A stretch of DNA of 43,742 nucleotides from NCBI GenBank assembly GCA_029287375.1, contig JARFRG010000279.1, forward strand, positions 1 to 43,742, read 5' to 3'. The notes under the pieces are model-generated. The model searched no databases and was not told where the DNA came from. It was given only the letters and a program-made list of their open reading frames with translations. Positions 42,840 through 43,742 of this stretch are shown in pieces. The stretch is from Boseongicola sp. (GTDB taxonomy: Bacteria > Pseudomonadota > Alphaproteobacteria > Rhodobacterales > Rhodobacteraceae). A program made the translations under genes and the position numbers. Every line of letters starts with the position of its first letter. Positions within the stretch are counted from its first letter, which is position 1.

Positions 42840-43742
42840 TTACTCTGCCGGGACGCCGACCGGGGCGGAGACTTTTGCGCCTCCCCGGATCGTCATCCAC
42901 ATATTCCAGACCATGATCAGGGCACCGGCGAGGAACAACACGCCTCCCAGTCCACGGACCACATACATCGGGAACTTGGCGCTGACGGTGTCGGCGAACG
43001 AGTTCACAAGGAAGCCTTGCGCATCAACTTCGCGCCACATCAGGCCTTCCATGATCCCGGTCACCCACATTGAGGCCGCGTAAAGAACGATACCGATCGT
43101 CGCGAGCCAGAAGTGCCAGTTGATGGCGCTCATCGAATACATCTGCGCGCGTCCCCAAAGTTTAGGTGTCAGGAAGTAGAGCGCACCAAAGGTGATCATG
43201 CCGTTCCAGCCAAGCGCGCCGGAGTGGACGTGACCGATGGTCCAGTCAGTGTAGTGCGACAGCGAGTTGACCGCGCGGATCGACATCATCGGACCCTCGA
43301 AGGTCGACATGCCGTAGAACGCGAGGCTGATCACCATCATGCGGATAATCGGGTCGGTCCGAAGCTTGTCCCATGCGCCTTGCAGGGTCATCAGACCGTT
43401 GATCATACCGCCCCAGCTGGGCATCCACAGGATGATCGAGAAGACCATGCCAAGCGTGGACGCCCAGTCAGGGAGAGCCGTATAGTGGAGATGGTGCGGA
43501 CCTGCCCAGATATACAGGAAGATCAGCGCCCAGAAGTGAATGATCGACAGCTTATAGCTGAAGACCGGGCGGCCAGCCTGCTTGGGCACGAAGTAATACA
43601 TCATGCCCAGGAAGCCCGCAGTCAGAAAGAAGCCCACTGCGTTGTGGCCATACCACCACTGGGTCATCGCATCCTGCACGCCAGAGAAAACCTGAACCGA
43701 TTTCGAGCCCCAGATCGTGACCGGGATCGACAGGTTGTTCAC
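42840..43742 (-). CDS. ccoN: cbb3-type cytochrome c oxidase subunit I CcoN (C-terminal part; runs off the window)
   Basis: [65 protein letters not shown]. Confidence 0.97.
   Translation of the reverse strand: MNNLSIPVTIWGSKSVQVFSGVQDAMTQWWYGHNAVGFFLTAGFLGMMYYFVPKQAGRPVFSYKLSIIHFWALIFLYIWAGPHHLHYTALPDWASTLGMVFSIILWMPSWGGMINGLMTLQGAWDKLRTDPIIRMMVISLAFYGMSTFEGPMMSIRAVNSLSHYTDWTIGHVHSGALGWNGMITFGALYFLTPKLWGRAQMYSMSAINWHFWLATIGIVLYAASMWVTGIMEGLMWREVDAQGFLVNSFADTVSAKFPMYVVRGLGGVLFLAGALIMVWNMWMTIRGGAKVSAPVGVPAE

Overview
The window looks like a chromosomal segment from a Rhodobacterales/Roseobacter-type alphaproteobacterium; this assignment comes from gene content and order, not a search. Contents from left to right: (1) the 3' part of a FAD-linked oxidase gene, then a tightly coupled run of two paralogous NAD(P)H oxidoreductases, an isopenicillin-N-synthase-like 2OG-Fe(II) oxygenase and a creatininase-family hydrolase; (2) gcvT-gcvH-gcvP on the minus strand behind a tandem glycine riboswitch; (3) a gamma-glutamylcyclotransferase-like protein, a MATE exporter, gltX, a zincin-like metallopeptidase, a PfkB kinase and nadE; (4) an exported MORN protein with about 19 repeats, an SDR, a CocE/NonD hydrolase and a Dpp/Opp-type ABC transporter with no binding-protein gene; (5) a TadE/TadG-like protein, a leu leader peptide with its leuA, an OmpA lipoprotein, an Anbu-like proteasome-type peptidase, an alpha/beta hydrolase, an SCP2-like protein and a TPR protein; (6) a 1.5k-residue PA14/RTX/LamG protein; (7) ccoNOQP (ccoN cut by the window end) and ccoGHIS with an FNR/FnrL-type box. 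Four items deserve most attention. The leuA leader peptide has a Leu-codon run and competing RNA pairings. An 11-bp-period tandem repeat element occurs in two distant intergenic regions in opposite orientation. A dispersed two-hairpin-plus-tail repeat has one copy inside an operon. The coupled oxidoreductase/oxygenase/creatininase cluster has no pathway that I recognise. Three short genes absent from the supplied ORF track (it lists nothing under 60 aa) were found by reading: ccoS, the leuA leader and a 58-aa membrane peptide. No tRNA, rRNA, CRISPR array, prophage or transposase was recognised.
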